Origin: Corynebacterium suedekumii
Lineage (GTDB): Bacteria; Actinomycetota; Actinomycetes; Mycobacteriales; Mycobacteriaceae
Assembly (NCBI RefSeq): GCF_030252185.1
Contig: NZ_CP126970.1
Location: 558,001 to 622,000, forward strand
DNA length: 64,000 nt
Direction: 5' to 3'
Position numbers and translations under genes: made by a program. The notes under the pieces are model-generated. The model did no database searches and was not told the DNA's origin. It was given only the letters and a program-made list of their open reading frames with translations. Each line of letters starts with the position of its first letter. Positions within the stretch are counted from its first letter, which is position 1. This document shows positions 1-9,097 of this stretch, piece by piece.

Positions 1-348
1 GATCACGGCGTCCGTGACCTCGTCGCCCAGGTAGGCCTCGGCGTCCCGCTTGAGCTTCATGAGGGTACGGGCCGAGATCTCCTGCGGGGTGTACTCCTTG
101 CCGTCGATGTCGACGTTCCAGTCGGTGCCGATGTGGCGCTTGACGGAGCGGATGGTGCGGTCGACGTTGGTGACCGCCTGGTTCTTGGCGGACTGGCCGA
201 CGAGGACCTCGCCGTTCTTGGCGAAGGCGACGACGGACGGGGTGGTCCGGGAGCCTTCGGCGTTGGCGATGACGACGGGCTCGCCGCCCTCCAGAACGGA
301 GACCACCGAGTTGGTGGTACCGAGGTCAATTCCTACTGCACGTCCCAT
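1..348 (-). CDS. dnaK: Hsp70 chaperone DnaK, N-terminal 116 residues (3' end outside window)
   Basis: Cytosolic ATP-dependent chaperone of the DnaK-DnaJ-GrpE cycle. The visible part is the start of the nucleotide-binding domain: [20 protein letters not shown] holds the phosphate-1 loop DLGTTNS, followed by the [10 protein letters not shown] segment. All 116 codons are open to the window edge. The start is fixed by an AGGAGG ribosome site at 360-365. Upstream lie a HAIR-type operator and a TACAGT -10-like hexamer, consistent with HspR control. In actinobacteria grpE, dnaJ and hspR commonly follow, but they would lie outside this window. Confidence 0.97.
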   Translation of the reverse strand, partial: MGRAVGIDLGTTNSVVSVLEGGEPVVIANAEGSRTTPSVVAFAKNGEVLVGQSAKNQAVTNVDRTIRSVKRHIGTDWNVDIDGKEYTPQEISARTLMKLKRDAEAYLGDEVTDAVI

Positions 349-417
349 GATGTGTGTTTCCTCCTGTTGTGGGTTTCGCTTGAAGTTGACTGCCTGCGGC
401 TCAACTTTACGACGCCC

Positions 418-423
418 ACTGTA
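418..423 (-). promoter_or_regulatory. -10-like hexamer of dnaK
   Basis: TACAGT on the minus strand (TAnnnT type) lies 8 bp downstream of the HAIR element and about 70 bp upstream of the dnaK start. No convincing -35 was recognised. The downstream leader contains a 7-bp inverted repeat AAGTTGA/TCAACTT (383-389, 401-407). Confidence 0.5.
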
Positions 424-431
424 CCAGGCGC

Positions 432-452
432 CTTGAGTCGACCGCACTCAAT
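432..452 (-). promoter_or_regulatory. HAIR element, probable HspR operator of dnaK
   Basis: CTTGAGT (432-438), seven bases, then ACTCAAT (446-452). This matches the known HAIR consensus CTTGAGT-N7-ACTCAAG at 13 of 14 arm positions. It lies just upstream of the -10-like hexamer of dnaK, where HspR binding would block initiation. Confidence 0.85.
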
Positions 453-532
453 CTGACACTCGGTACAACGGGCCACGCGCCGAAGTTGTTCCCGATCGAC
501 TCAACTTTCTTCTTCTCTCCAGGCCACAGACC

Positions 533-1603
533 CTAAATCAACCTCTCCGCCTCACCCCACCCGCTGCCCGGCGCGCAGATCCACGCCAGCGCCCGGGTCC
601 AGGCACGGGCGACGAGCGGCAGGGAGCCGGTCGCCCAGTCATACTCCCCCACCCCGGCCCCTGCCCCCACCTCGAGGCTGTGGTGGACCACATGCACCAG
701 GTCGAGGGCCTCGAGGATCCGGGACGGGTCACGCAGCACCCCGGTGCCGGCGAGCACGACGGCGCAGCCGGCGTCGAGGACCTCGCCCGGCAGGGCGGGG
801 TCGGTGGCGTCACGCCAGTCGTCGGCGGTGAAGGACCAGGCGGTGGTGCGGGAGGGAGGGGCGTCGACAAGCGTCAGGGCCCAGCCGAGCGCCTCGGCGG
901 CGAAGGCGGCGTCCCGGAAGGTGACGGCCTCGGCGGTCAGGGCGGGCGTGACCCCGGTGCGGCCGCTGAAGATCGCATCGAGAAAGCCCTGCTCCCGGGC
1001 GGTGAAACGCAGGTCCACCCCCGCGATGAGGTCGTCGGCCGGCGGGAGATACCCCCGGAGGAGGTGCCCTGCGGCGACCGCGATGACGGACAGCGCACAC
1101 AGCCGGTGGGTCACCTCGGCGGGATCGCGGAGGATGAGTTCCGCGTCGGCGGGCACGGCCGGCAGTTCCTCGTTGAGGTAGTAGCCGGCCTCCCGCAGGC
1201 TCCGCAGGTTGCGCAGGCGCCGGTTGCGCGCCTCCGGATGGACGGGCACCTTGACCTCGTTGCCCGGCGCGAGCAGATTCTCGCCGTCGACGTTGCGGAA
1301 GGGGCCGTTGCCGATGCGGAACACACAGTTGAGGTCCATGGCCCAGGCGGCGAACTCCACGAGACCGCGGGCGGTGTAGTCCGCGGGGCGCTCGAAACGG
1401 TGGATGACCGCGGTGCGGGAGAGGTGCCGGGCCAGCGGATGCGTCATGGTCACCGACGGGCCGGTGACGGTGAGACCGGCGTCGGCCAGGTCGGCCAGCG
1501 CCTCACTGATGTGGGCGGCCGGCTCCGTGATCACCTCCACCCCATCACCCCCGTCGGGAACGGCGGGCACCGTGGAGAACGCGAGGACATCCATGGCCCC
1601 CAT
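533..1603 (-). CDS. DUF4272 family protein
   Basis: A 356-residue soluble protein. The segment DAAFAAEALGWALTLVDAP (about residues 230-250), followed by a C-terminal RAWTRALAWIC stretch, resembles the conserved core of DUF4272 proteins, where a similar W-A-L-rich helix precedes a tryptophan-containing C-terminus. DUF4272 has no established function. No signal peptide or membrane segment is evident. There is a second in-frame ATG three codons downstream (1594), and neither start has a clear ribosome site. It is transcribed in the same direction as dnaK but separated from it by the operator region. The family call rests on pattern only. Confidence 0.7.
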   Translation of the reverse strand: MGAMDVLAFSTVPAVPDGGDGVEVITEPAAHISEALADLADAGLTVTGPSVTMTHPLARHLSRTAVIHRFERPADYTARGLVEFAAWAMDLNCVFRIGNGPFRNVDGENLLAPGNEVKVPVHPEARNRRLRNLRSLREAGYYLNEELPAVPADAELILRDPAEVTHRLCALSVIAVAAGHLLRGYLPPADDLIAGVDLRFTAREQGFLDAIFSGRTGVTPALTAEAVTFRDAAFAAEALGWALTLVDAPPSRTTAWSFTADDWRDATDPALPGEVLDAGCAVVLAGTGVLRDPSRILEALDLVHVVHHSLEVGAGAGVGEYDWATGSLPLVARAWTRALAWICAPGSGWGEAERLI

Positions 1604-1849
1604 GAAAACAGACCAGGCCCCTCCCCGCCCACCAGCAGATGTGGATTCATCCGTATACTCGGCGGACAGTAACGCCCGTCACATATCTCGCCCACACCCA
1701 GGGGCGATCAGCGGGCGCGTGAACGGAAAGGCGGTGCACGGCCGTGAACGACCATCGAACCCGCACCCGACATGCCAGCGACCGTCCGCCGGTCGTGCGC
1801 TGAACACCCGTACCCACACCTGTTCAGCACACTTCCGAGAGGACCCAGC

Positions 1850-4800
1850 ATGTCCACCGACAACACCACCAACAACCAGAACGACACCTACCGGGGCGAC
1901 GTCGAGACCGTCCTGCCCGCCGCCGTGGAACGCGCCCGCGCGTGGCTCGAGGAGACCGACGCGGATGCCGGCGGCACCTCCGCCACCGAGCAGCTCGCCG
2001 CCCTGGTCCGTGACCCGGAGGGCGTGCAGTTCACCATGGAGTTCGTCGACCGGGTCGCCCGCCCGGAGGATGACCGCACCGCCGCCAGCGCCCTGGCCCG
2101 GATGCCCGCCGGGCCGGATTTCCTGGGCACGCTCAATAATTCCGCCCTGAAACTGGGCGGGATCATGGGCCGGGTCCTCCCCCAGGTGGTGATGCCACTG
2201 GCCCGGGCGAGACTGCGGCAGATGGTCGGCCACCTCGTGCTCGACGCCGACGGTAAGGCGCTGGACAAGCTGCTGGACAAGGCGTCCGACGAGGGCACGG
2301 AACTCAACCTCAACCTCCTCGGCGAGGCGGTCCTCGGTGACGAGGAAGCGGAGCGCCGCCGCGAGCGCACCCTCGCGCTGGTGAACAACCCGCGCGTCAC
2401 CTACGTCTCCGTCAAGGCGTCGAGCCTGTGCGCGCAGCTCAACCCGTGGGACCTGGAGGGTTCCCTGGTGCGGCTCAAGGATCAGCTGCGCCCCATCTAC
2501 CGGGCGGCCGCCGAGGCGGGCGTGTTCATCAACCTGGACATGGAGGAGTACAAGGATCTCCGCCTGACCATCCGCCTGTTCACCGAGCTGCTCGACGAGG
2601 ACGAGTTCCGGGACCTTGAGGCCGGCATCGTGCTCCAGGCCTACCTGCCGGACACCTTCGACGCGCTGCAGGAACTGGCGGAGTTCGCCGCCACCCGTGT
2701 CGGGGCCGGTGGTGCGCCGATCAAGGTCCGCCTGGTCAAGGGCGCGAACCTCTCGATGGAGAAGGTCGAGGCGGAGGTCCACGGCTGGACCCAGGCCCCG
2801 TACCAGACCAAGGACGAGGTGGACGCGAACTACCTGCGTCTGCTCGACTGGGTCCTGCGCCCCGAGCACGCTGACAACATCCGCATCGGCGTGGCCAGTC
2901 ACAACCTCTTCACCGTCGCCCTCGCCTGGGAACTCGCGGTCGCCCGCGGCGTGGAGCGCCAGGTCGACGCGGAGATGCTGCAGGGCATGGCCCCCGAGCA
3001 GGCCCGCGCGGTCCACGAGGTCTTCGGCCGGATGATCCTGTACACCCCGGTGGTGCACAAGGAGGACTTCGACGTCGCCGTGAGCTACCTGGTCCGCCGC
3101 CTCGAGGAGAACGCCTCGGAGGAGAACTTCCTCCACGCGATGTTCGCCCCCGAGGTGGAGGGCCCAGACCCTCCCCGCTCGACCTGCAGGAGGATGTGCT
3201 CCGCCGCGCCGTGGAGACCCGCTGGTCCACCTTCGCCGGTTCCCGCCGTACCCAGGACCGCACCGCCGAATCCGGCCGGCAGGCACCGAAGACGGGCCGC
3301 TTCGTCAACGAACCCGACACCGACCCCGCCCTGCGCGCCAACCGGGCGTGGGCCCTGGACGCGCTGGCCGCCGAGCCACAGCCGGCGGACGCGGAGGAGG
3401 TCACCGACCCGGCGCGTGTCGACGCCGCCGTGGGGCGCGCCGCAGAACTCGCGGAAGGGGTGGGCGTCGAGAAGCGGGGCCGAACGCGCCGCCGTCCTCG
3501 ACACCATCGCCGACGAACTGGCCGACGCGCGCGGCGACCTGGTCACCGTCATGGCCCACGAGGGCCGCAAGACCGTCGACCAGTCCGACCCGGAGATCTC
3601 CGAGGCCATCGACTTCGCCACCTACTACGCCGAGTCCGCCCGCCAGCTCGACCGGGCACGCTCCGTGTTCACCCCGCACCAGGTGACCGTCGTCGCTCCG
3701 CCGTGGAACTTCCCCGTCGCCATCCCCACCGGCGGCGTACTCTCCGCGCTGGCGGCCGGGTCCGCGGTGATCATCAAGCCCGCCCCGCAGGTCGTCGCCT
3801 GCTCGCAGGTCATGGTCGACGCCGTCCACCGCGGCCTCGCCGCCCACGGCATCGACGAGGACCTGGTCCAGCTCGTGCGCGCCGACGAGGCCGACGCCGG
3901 CCAGCGCCTCATCTCCCACGAGGACGTCGACCACGTCATCCTCACCGGCGCCTCCGAGACCGCCGCCCTCTTCCGCTCCTGGCGCCCCGAGATGGAGCTG
4001 AGCGCGGAGACCTCCGGCAAGAACGCCATCATCGTCACCCCGGCAGCCGACCCGGATCTGGCGGTCGCGGACATCTACCAGTCCGCCTTCGGCCACTCCG
4101 GCCAGAAATGCTCCGCCTCCTCCCTGGTCATCCTCGTCGGCCAGGCCGGGGACTCCCACCGCCTGCTCTCCCAGCTCGTCGACGCCGTGTCCACCCTGCG
4201 CGTCGGCCCCGGCACCGACATCTCCACCACCATGAACGGTGTCATCGAACCGCCCGGCGACAAGCTCAAGCGCGGCCTGACCCGACTCGACGGTGAGGAG
4301 ACATGGCTGCTCGAGCCGAAGCAGCTCGACGAGGAGGGCCTGTTCTGGTCCCCGGGCATCCGCGACCACGTCGCCCCCGGCTCCTGGTTCCACACCAACG
4401 AGTGCTTCGGCCCCGTCATGGGCATCATGCACGCCTCCTCACTCGAGGAGGCCACCGAGTGGCAGAACTCCACCGGCTACGGCCTCACCGGCGGCCTGCA
4501 CTCCCTCGACCAGGACGAGATCGACTGGTGGATCGACCACGTCGAGGTGGGCAACGCCTACGTCAACCGCGGCATCACCGGCGCGATCGTCCAGCGTCAG
4601 TCCTTCGGCGGCTGGAAGAACTCCGTCATCGGCGCCGGCGCCAAAGCCGGCGGCCCGAACTACGTCCCCCAGCAGGGCACGTGGACCGAGGGCACACTCG
4701 ACCACGCACAGCAGCAGCTGACCCCCGACGTCGCCGGCCTGCTCCGCGACTGGGCCGGCCTCGTCTCCGAGGACGACCTCGGGTGGCTGCGCGCCGCCGC

Positions 4801-5293
4801 GGAACTCGACGCCCTGGCCTGGCGCGAGGAATTCGGCGCCGAGCACGACCTCACCGCCCTGCGCTCGGAGGCCAACATCTTCCGGTATCGCCCACTGCTC
4901 CAGCCCCTGCGGGTGCGGGTGGGTTCCGGTGCCGTGCTTCGCGACGTCCTCCGTCTCCAGCTGGCAGCCCTGCGCACCGGCACCGCGGTGGACATCTCCG
5001 GCGACGTGGAGGCCGCGGCCGACCTGGCCCGCGCCGGCGTCCACGCCCGGACCATCTCCGACGAGGCCTTCGCCGCCGAGGTCAAGGGCTACGAGGGTGC
5101 CCGGATCCGTGCGCTCGGCTCCGTGGATGATGCGCTGTGGGCGGCGGCCGTCGAATCCGGCTCCGTCATCCTCGACCAGCCGGTGCTCGCCAACGGCCGC
5201 CGCGAACTCCTGCCCTTCCTGCTGGAACAGGCCCTGTCGGTGACCATGCACCGTTTCGGCGTCCTGGGCACGACAGGAATCGACCGCCCCTGA
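1850..5293 (+). pseudogene. putA: Bifunctional proline dehydrogenase / glutamate-semialdehyde dehydrogenase, two compensating frameshifts
   Basis: PutA oxidises proline to glutamate: an FAD-dependent proline dehydrogenase makes pyrroline-5-carboxylate, which an NAD-dependent ALDH converts to glutamate. The start is the ATG after GAGAGGA (1837-1843). The PRODH domain spans about residues 130-440 (RLVKGANLSMEK near 297). The ALDH domain spans about 590-950 with PPWNFPVAIPTGG, LSAETSGKNA and the catalytic cysteine in GQKCSAS near 752. From about 3165 the correct reading moves back one base, and from about 3478 it returns, so about 100 codons between the domains are out of frame. The restored product is about 1147 residues, normal for the family. 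Both shifts lie in homopolymers (ccc at 3163-3165, gggg at 3476-3479), so sequencing error is likely and the gene may be intact. Confidence 0.88.
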
Positions 5294-5338
5294 TTCACCA
5301 CTGACAAATATGGATTATCTGGCACAATAGGATTTCTC

Positions 5339-6739
5339 ATGAACAATCCACTTGATCCAGATCCCCAGGTCCCCGGCGAGAGCGGCATCGACACGCGGGA
5401 CGTCTCCGAGATCATCGGGGACGTCTCCGACGAGAAGCCGGAGCCCAACGACGCCGACGACGTCACCGACCGCGCGGTCTTCATCGGCCGCGACGGCCGG
5501 TGGGCCGCCGGCTGGGCGCTGCGCTTCATCATCTTCGTCATCGCCGCCTACATCGCCGGCAAGCTCCTCGGCGCCGTGTGGGCCGGCCTCCTGCCGATCC
5601 TGCTGGCCATCCTCGTGACCACCGTCCTGTGGCCGGTCTCCAGCTTCCTGCGCCGCAAGGCCAGCTTGCCCGCGGCGCTGGCCGCCCTGGCCACCCTCGT
5701 CGGCTTCTTCGCCGTCTTCGGCGGCATCATCGCCGCGATGACCCCCATCGTCCGCGACCAGGGCGCCACCCTCGTCGACCAGGCCTCCGAGGGCGTCGAC
5801 CGGATCACCGAATGGGCGCAGGGACCGCCGCTCAACCTCGACCTCGGCGAGTTCCAGAACGCCCTCAACGACGTCGTCGGCTACGTCCGCGAACAGTCCT
5901 CCAACATCGCCTCCGGCGTGTTCACCGGCCTGTCCGCCGCCACCTCCATCGTGGTCACCATCGTGGTCATGCTCGTGCTCACGTTCTTCTTCCTCAAGGA
6001 CGGCGAGAAGTTCCTCCCCTGGTTGCGCAAGTACACCGGCGCCAACGCCGGCTGGCACCTCACCGAGATGCTCACCCGTACCTGGAACACCCTCGCGAGC
6101 TTCATCCGCACCCAGGCACTCGTCTCGCTCGTCGACGCCGTGTTCATCGGCATCGGCCTGGTCATCCTCGGCGTCCCCCTCGCCTTCGTCCTCGCCGTGA
6201 TCACCTTCTTCGCCGGCTTCATCCCCATCGTCGGTGCCTTCACCGCCGGTGCCCTGGCCGTCATCATCGCCCTGGTCACCAACGGCGTCACCAACGCCCT
6301 GCTCGTCCTGGCGCTCATCATCCTGGTCCAGCAGATCGAGGGCAACATCCTCCAGCCGGTCCTGCAGTCCAAGGCCATGAACCTCCACCCGGCGATCGTC
6401 CTGCTCTCCGTGACCGTCGGCTCCACCCTCTTCGGCATCATCGGCGCCTTCCTCGCCGTCCCCGTGGCCGCGACCATCGCCGTGTGGTTCCGCTACCACT
6501 CCGAACTCGTCGCCCTCCGCGCCGGCGAGATCACCATCGACGACATCGAGATCGCCACCGCCAAGGGCAGCACCATCACCTCCCGCGAGGCCTTCGAGAA
6601 CGTCCGCGACAAGCTCACCTCCATGGGCCGACGCAACCCCTCCGCCCGCCCCTCCGGTTCCACCGCCGCCAGCAAGGCCGGCAGCCGCATTTTCCCGCGC
6701 CTGCGCCGCACCGAGGACGAGGGAACCAAGGAGGAGTAG
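5339..6739 (+). CDS. AI-2E family membrane transporter (PerM-like)
   Basis: A 466-residue polytopic membrane protein of the AI-2E/PerM family. An acidic hydrophilic N-terminus (about 55 residues) is followed by hydrophobic segments at about 60-100 and 120-145, a soluble loop, and a C-terminal membrane cluster containing the family-type block IEGNILQPVLQSKAMNLHP (about 332-350). A basic cytosolic tail follows. Family members have been linked to autoinducer-2 export or Na+/H+ antiport, so the substrate cannot be predicted here. No ribosome site precedes the ATG; TAGGAT at 5328-5333 ends five bases before it, so a leaderless transcript is possible. It follows putA after 45 bp on the same strand. 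Confidence 0.88.
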   Translation: MNNPLDPDPQVPGESGIDTRDVSEIIGDVSDEKPEPNDADDVTDRAVFIGRDGRWAAGWALRFIIFVIAAYIAGKLLGAVWAGLLPILLAILVTTVLWPVSSFLRRKASLPAALAALATLVGFFAVFGGIIAAMTPIVRDQGATLVDQASEGVDRITEWAQGPPLNLDLGEFQNALNDVVGYVREQSSNIASGVFTGLSAATSIVVTIVVMLVLTFFFLKDGEKFLPWLRKYTGANAGWHLTEMLTRTWNTLASFIRTQALVSLVDAVFIGIGLVILGVPLAFVLAVITFFAGFIPIVGAFTAGALAVIIALVTNGVTNALLVLALIILVQQIEGNILQPVLQSKAMNLHPAIVLLSVTVGSTLFGIIGAFLAVPVAATIAVWFRYHSELVALRAGEITIDDIEIATAKGSTITSREAFENVRDKLTSMGRRNPSARPSGSTAASKAGSRIFPRLRRTEDEGTKEE

Positions 6740-6748
6740 CCGGTGTAG

Positions 6749-7330
6749 TTACCGCTCGGACAGCAGCAGGCGCACCGCGCCCGCCAGCTCCACCGCACCG
6801 CCCTCGACCGCATCGGCCCACGCCGGTGCGGTCTCCTCATTCGCCCGGTCACTGACCTGCTTGAGCAGCGTGACCGGCAGGTCGAAACGGTGCGCGACAG
6901 CCGCGACCGCGTACCCCTCCATGTCCACCAGACCAGCGGAGGCGGCGATTCGGTCCCGGGTCACCGAGTCCTCCACGAACGTGTCCCCCGTGGCCAGCTG
7001 CGCCGTCGGAAACAGACCCGTGGTCGCCGGCGTGATCTCCCGCGGCAACGCATCAAAGGCGATGTCCGACTCCATGACCACCTGGAAATCATGCTTGTGC
7101 ACCCGGTCGATCTCGTAGACACCGTTCGGGATCTCATCCCGCAGCGCCCCACACGTACCGATGTTGACGATCCGCTCCGGCAGCCGCCCCTCCGCCCGAC
7201 GCGTGCACAGCTCCTCCGTCAACGTGATCGCCGCCGGCAGCGTACCGATCCCCGTCACCAGCAGATCAGCCCCCTCCGGCAGATGAGCGGCTTCCTCGGA
7301 CACGGCGGCGACAAACAGAATTCGATCCAT
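6749..7330 (-). CDS. 5'-methylthioadenosine / S-adenosylhomocysteine nucleosidase family protein
   Basis: A 193-residue member of the nucleoside phosphorylase/MTAN fold. Family marks are the N-terminal ILFVAAVSEEA, the GIGTLPAA turn, NIGTCGAL (ribose/phosphate-site glycines), DTFVED, the VDMEGYAVA substrate-binding helix and VSDRANEE with the putative catalytic aspartate. MTANs hydrolyse methylthioadenosine and S-adenosylhomocysteine to adenine plus the thioribose. At 193 residues it is shorter than typical bacterial MTAN (about 230), so a related nucleosidase of different specificity is possible. It converges on the AI-2E gene with 9 bp between stop codons. Confidence 0.82.
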   Translation of the reverse strand: MDRILFVAAVSEEAAHLPEGADLLVTGIGTLPAAITLTEELCTRRAEGRLPERIVNIGTCGALRDEIPNGVYEIDRVHKHDFQVVMESDIAFDALPREITPATTGLFPTAQLATGDTFVEDSVTRDRIAASAGLVDMEGYAVAAVAHRFDLPVTLLKQVSDRANEETAPAWADAVEGGAVELAGAVRLLLSER

Positions 7331-7375
7331 GCCGGGAAGTCTACGGACTCGACCTCTGATGAACTCACGACGGCA

Positions 7376-7636
7376 TCACAGAGCGGACCGGCGGACACCC
7401 CGACATGACAGTGTTACTTCGCGGCGGCGCTGGTGATCGTCAGTGCGAGTTCTGCCGTCCTGCGTGAAAAATGTCGGGACCTCGAAGTAGGACAACTGGG
7501 AGTGGAACGCGCCCGCCAGGCGGGTGTTCCATCGGTACAACTGGACGGCCTTTTCCACATCTTCGCCTGCAACGGCGAAGTACTTCTCGAAGCGGGCGGC
7601 TCCGAGCATGGCGTCCAATTCATCTTTTGCCCTCAT
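7376..7636 (-). pseudogene. Truncated Abi-family (abortive-infection-like) gene fragment
   Basis: From the ATG at 7636 the reading frame gives about 50 residues resembling the N-terminal part of Abi-family proteins: MRAKDELDAMLGAARFEKY, then AVQLYRWNTRLAGAF and LSYFEV. In full-length family members this is followed by a long conserved region beginning with an arginine/asparagine pair. Here it runs into unrelated sequence after FEVP and stops. Full-length Abi proteins are usually 200-330 residues, so this is a 5' remnant. It is annotated as non-functional; a genuinely short protein cannot be excluded. Confidence 0.5.
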
Positions 7637-7699
7637 TGAGATAGATGCTAGCCTTGACGTAGTGAGCGTCGATGTAGATCGACGCACTTTACCCCACGA

Positions 7700-7720
7700 C
7701 CCCGAGCCTTGTGCTCGGGG
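7700..7720. terminator. Hairpin terminator CCCCGAGC-N5-GCTCGGGG
   Basis: A perfect 8-bp stem with a CTTGT loop, followed on the plus strand by TTGTTGCATT. It lies just downstream of the M20 hydrolase (minus strand) and upstream of the Abi fragment, so it most likely ends transcription of the hydrolase/AbgT unit. Confidence 0.65.
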
Positions 7721-7738
7721 TTGTTGCATTCTCGGGAC

Positions 7739-9082
7739 CTACCCCAGTTCCTCCGCGACACTGAACGTCCCACCGGCCGCCTCAAATTCCTCCCGGGCTG
7801 CGCGGGCGAGGTCGTCATCGGCGAGGATGTCGAGCGCCACCTGCGCGAGTCCGGCCGCCGAGTCGACTGCCGCGTGGGTGGCCTCCGGGCTGGCGGCCCA
7901 TTCGGCGAAGGCCGCGGTGTGGAGTGCGACGTCGGAGGGTGAGACCTTGACCATCGGGTGGATGGCCGGGACCAGCTGGGAGACGTTGCCGAAGTCGGTC
8001 GAGGCCGCGAGCGAATCCGGGACGATGCCGGCGGGGACGGCGACCCGACCGCGGAGGGCCTGGGTGTCGGTCCAGCGGGTGGCGAGCGCCTGGTTGTTGC
8101 GGATGGGCAGCGTCGCGGGGTGGACGTCCCAGGTCCGGTCGACAGTGCAGCCGGTCATGAGTGCGGCGCCGTCGAGAATGTCGTCGACGCGCGAGGACAG
8201 GTCCACCAGCGAATCGGTCAGCAGGGAGCGGACGTAGATGCTCAAGGTGGCGGTCTCCGGGATGACCGACGGGCGGTGTCCCCCGTCGGTGATGACCGCG
8301 TGCAGCCGGTCGCTCGGCGCCATCTGCTGTCGGAGCAGGCCCATCGCCTGGTAGGCGAGCGAGGCCGCGTCGAGGGCGTTGCGGCCCATGAACGGCTGCG
8401 AGCTGGCGTGCGCCGCGACGCCGTGGAACGTGGCGGTGAGGGTCCGTCGGCCGAGCCAGGCGTGGCTGGCGATGTCGTAGCCGAAGGGGTGGATCATGAT
8501 CGCCATGTCGATGCCGTCGAGCATCCCTCCCCGGATCATGTACTCCTTGCCGGAGTGTCCCTCCTCCGCCGGGGTGCCCAGCAGGACGAGGCGGCCGTCG
8601 GTGTCCGACTCCGTGAGAGCCGACACCGCCGCCAGGAACGCCCCGACGCCGGCGGCGGCGATGATGTTGTGTCCGCAGGCGTGCCCGATGCCGGGCAGGG
8701 CGTCGTACTCGGCCATGATCGCGACGGTCCGGTGACGGGCAGGATCGAAACCTGCCGTGGAGTAGCTGGTGCGCAATGACGTGCCCACCCCGTGGACACC
8801 CTGTTTCACCGTGAAGCCGCGCGATTCCAGCAGCTCGACCAGCACCGCCTGGGAACGGTGTTCCTCGAAGGCGAGTTCGGGGTGGGCGTGCAGGTCCGTG
8901 AGCAACTCGGTGAGCGCAGGCTCCAGCGCGTCAGCGGCCTCGGTGGCCGCAGCCCATGTGCTGCGCTGGGCCGGATAGGCGTCGAGAAGCACGTCGGGTG
9001 CGGTGACCTGCGCCATCCGCGCGGTGATGCCGGCGGTGGCGTGGTCGAGGAAAGCGGTCGAGGGGCGGGTCCGGTCATCCAT
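7739..9082 (-). CDS. M20 family amidohydrolase, aminobenzoyl-glutamate hydrolase-like
   Basis: A 447-residue metal-dependent amidohydrolase of the M20 (AbgA/AbgB, amidohydrolase) family. The metal-binding motif GIGHACGHN is at about residues 134-142, the carboxylate motif GTPAEEGHSGK at about 166-176, and a dimerisation-domain histidine in VAAHASSQPF at about 215. The family hydrolyses amides such as p-aminobenzoyl-glutamate or N-acyl amino acids in the cytosol. An AbgT transporter lies 15 bp upstream on the same strand, which supports uptake followed by hydrolysis of an acyl or aroyl amino acid. The exact substrate is not shown by the sequence. Confidence 0.86.
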   Translation of the reverse strand: MDDRTRPSTAFLDHATAGITARMAQVTAPDVLLDAYPAQRSTWAAATEAADALEPALTELLTDLHAHPELAFEEHRSQAVLVELLESRGFTVKQGVHGVGTSLRTSYSTAGFDPARHRTVAIMAEYDALPGIGHACGHNIIAAAGVGAFLAAVSALTESDTDGRLVLLGTPAEEGHSGKEYMIRGGMLDGIDMAIMIHPFGYDIASHAWLGRRTLTATFHGVAAHASSQPFMGRNALDAASLAYQAMGLLRQQMAPSDRLHAVITDGGHRPSVIPETATLSIYVRSLLTDSLVDLSSRVDDILDGAALMTGCTVDRTWDVHPATLPIRNNQALATRWTDTQALRGRVAVPAGIVPDSLAASTDFGNVSQLVPAIHPMVKVSPSDVALHTAAFAEWAASPEATHAAVDSAAGLAQVALDILADDDLARAAREEFEAAGGTFSVAEELG

Positions 9083-9097
9083 GACTGTCGACGCTAC

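Larger units (their letters stand above)
383..507. repeat. Repeated CAACTT/AAGTTG inverted repeats around the dnaK promoter
   Basis: Two inverted repeats of the same core flank the HAIR element: AAGTTGA/TCAACTT at 383-389 and 401-407, and AAGTTG/CAACTT at 483-488 and 502-507. Read on the minus strand, both right arms give AAAGTTGAG. They may be extra weak HspR half-sites or sites for another heat-shock regulator; their function is not known. Confidence 0.4.

Noticed and set aside
680..1672. Long plus-strand open frame over the DUF4272 gene
   Set aside because: Its translation is Gly/Arg/His-rich and it lies antisense to a gene with a recognisable domain; typical of high-GC shadow frames.
1679..3286. 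535-codon minus-strand frame opposite putA
   Set aside because: It is antisense to the PRODH domain and its composition (LVH/EQ-rich) shows no family; a shadow frame.
7698..7722. Hairpin at 7700-7720 as a phage attachment core
   Set aside because: No second copy or integrase is visible; it behaves like an ordinary terminator.
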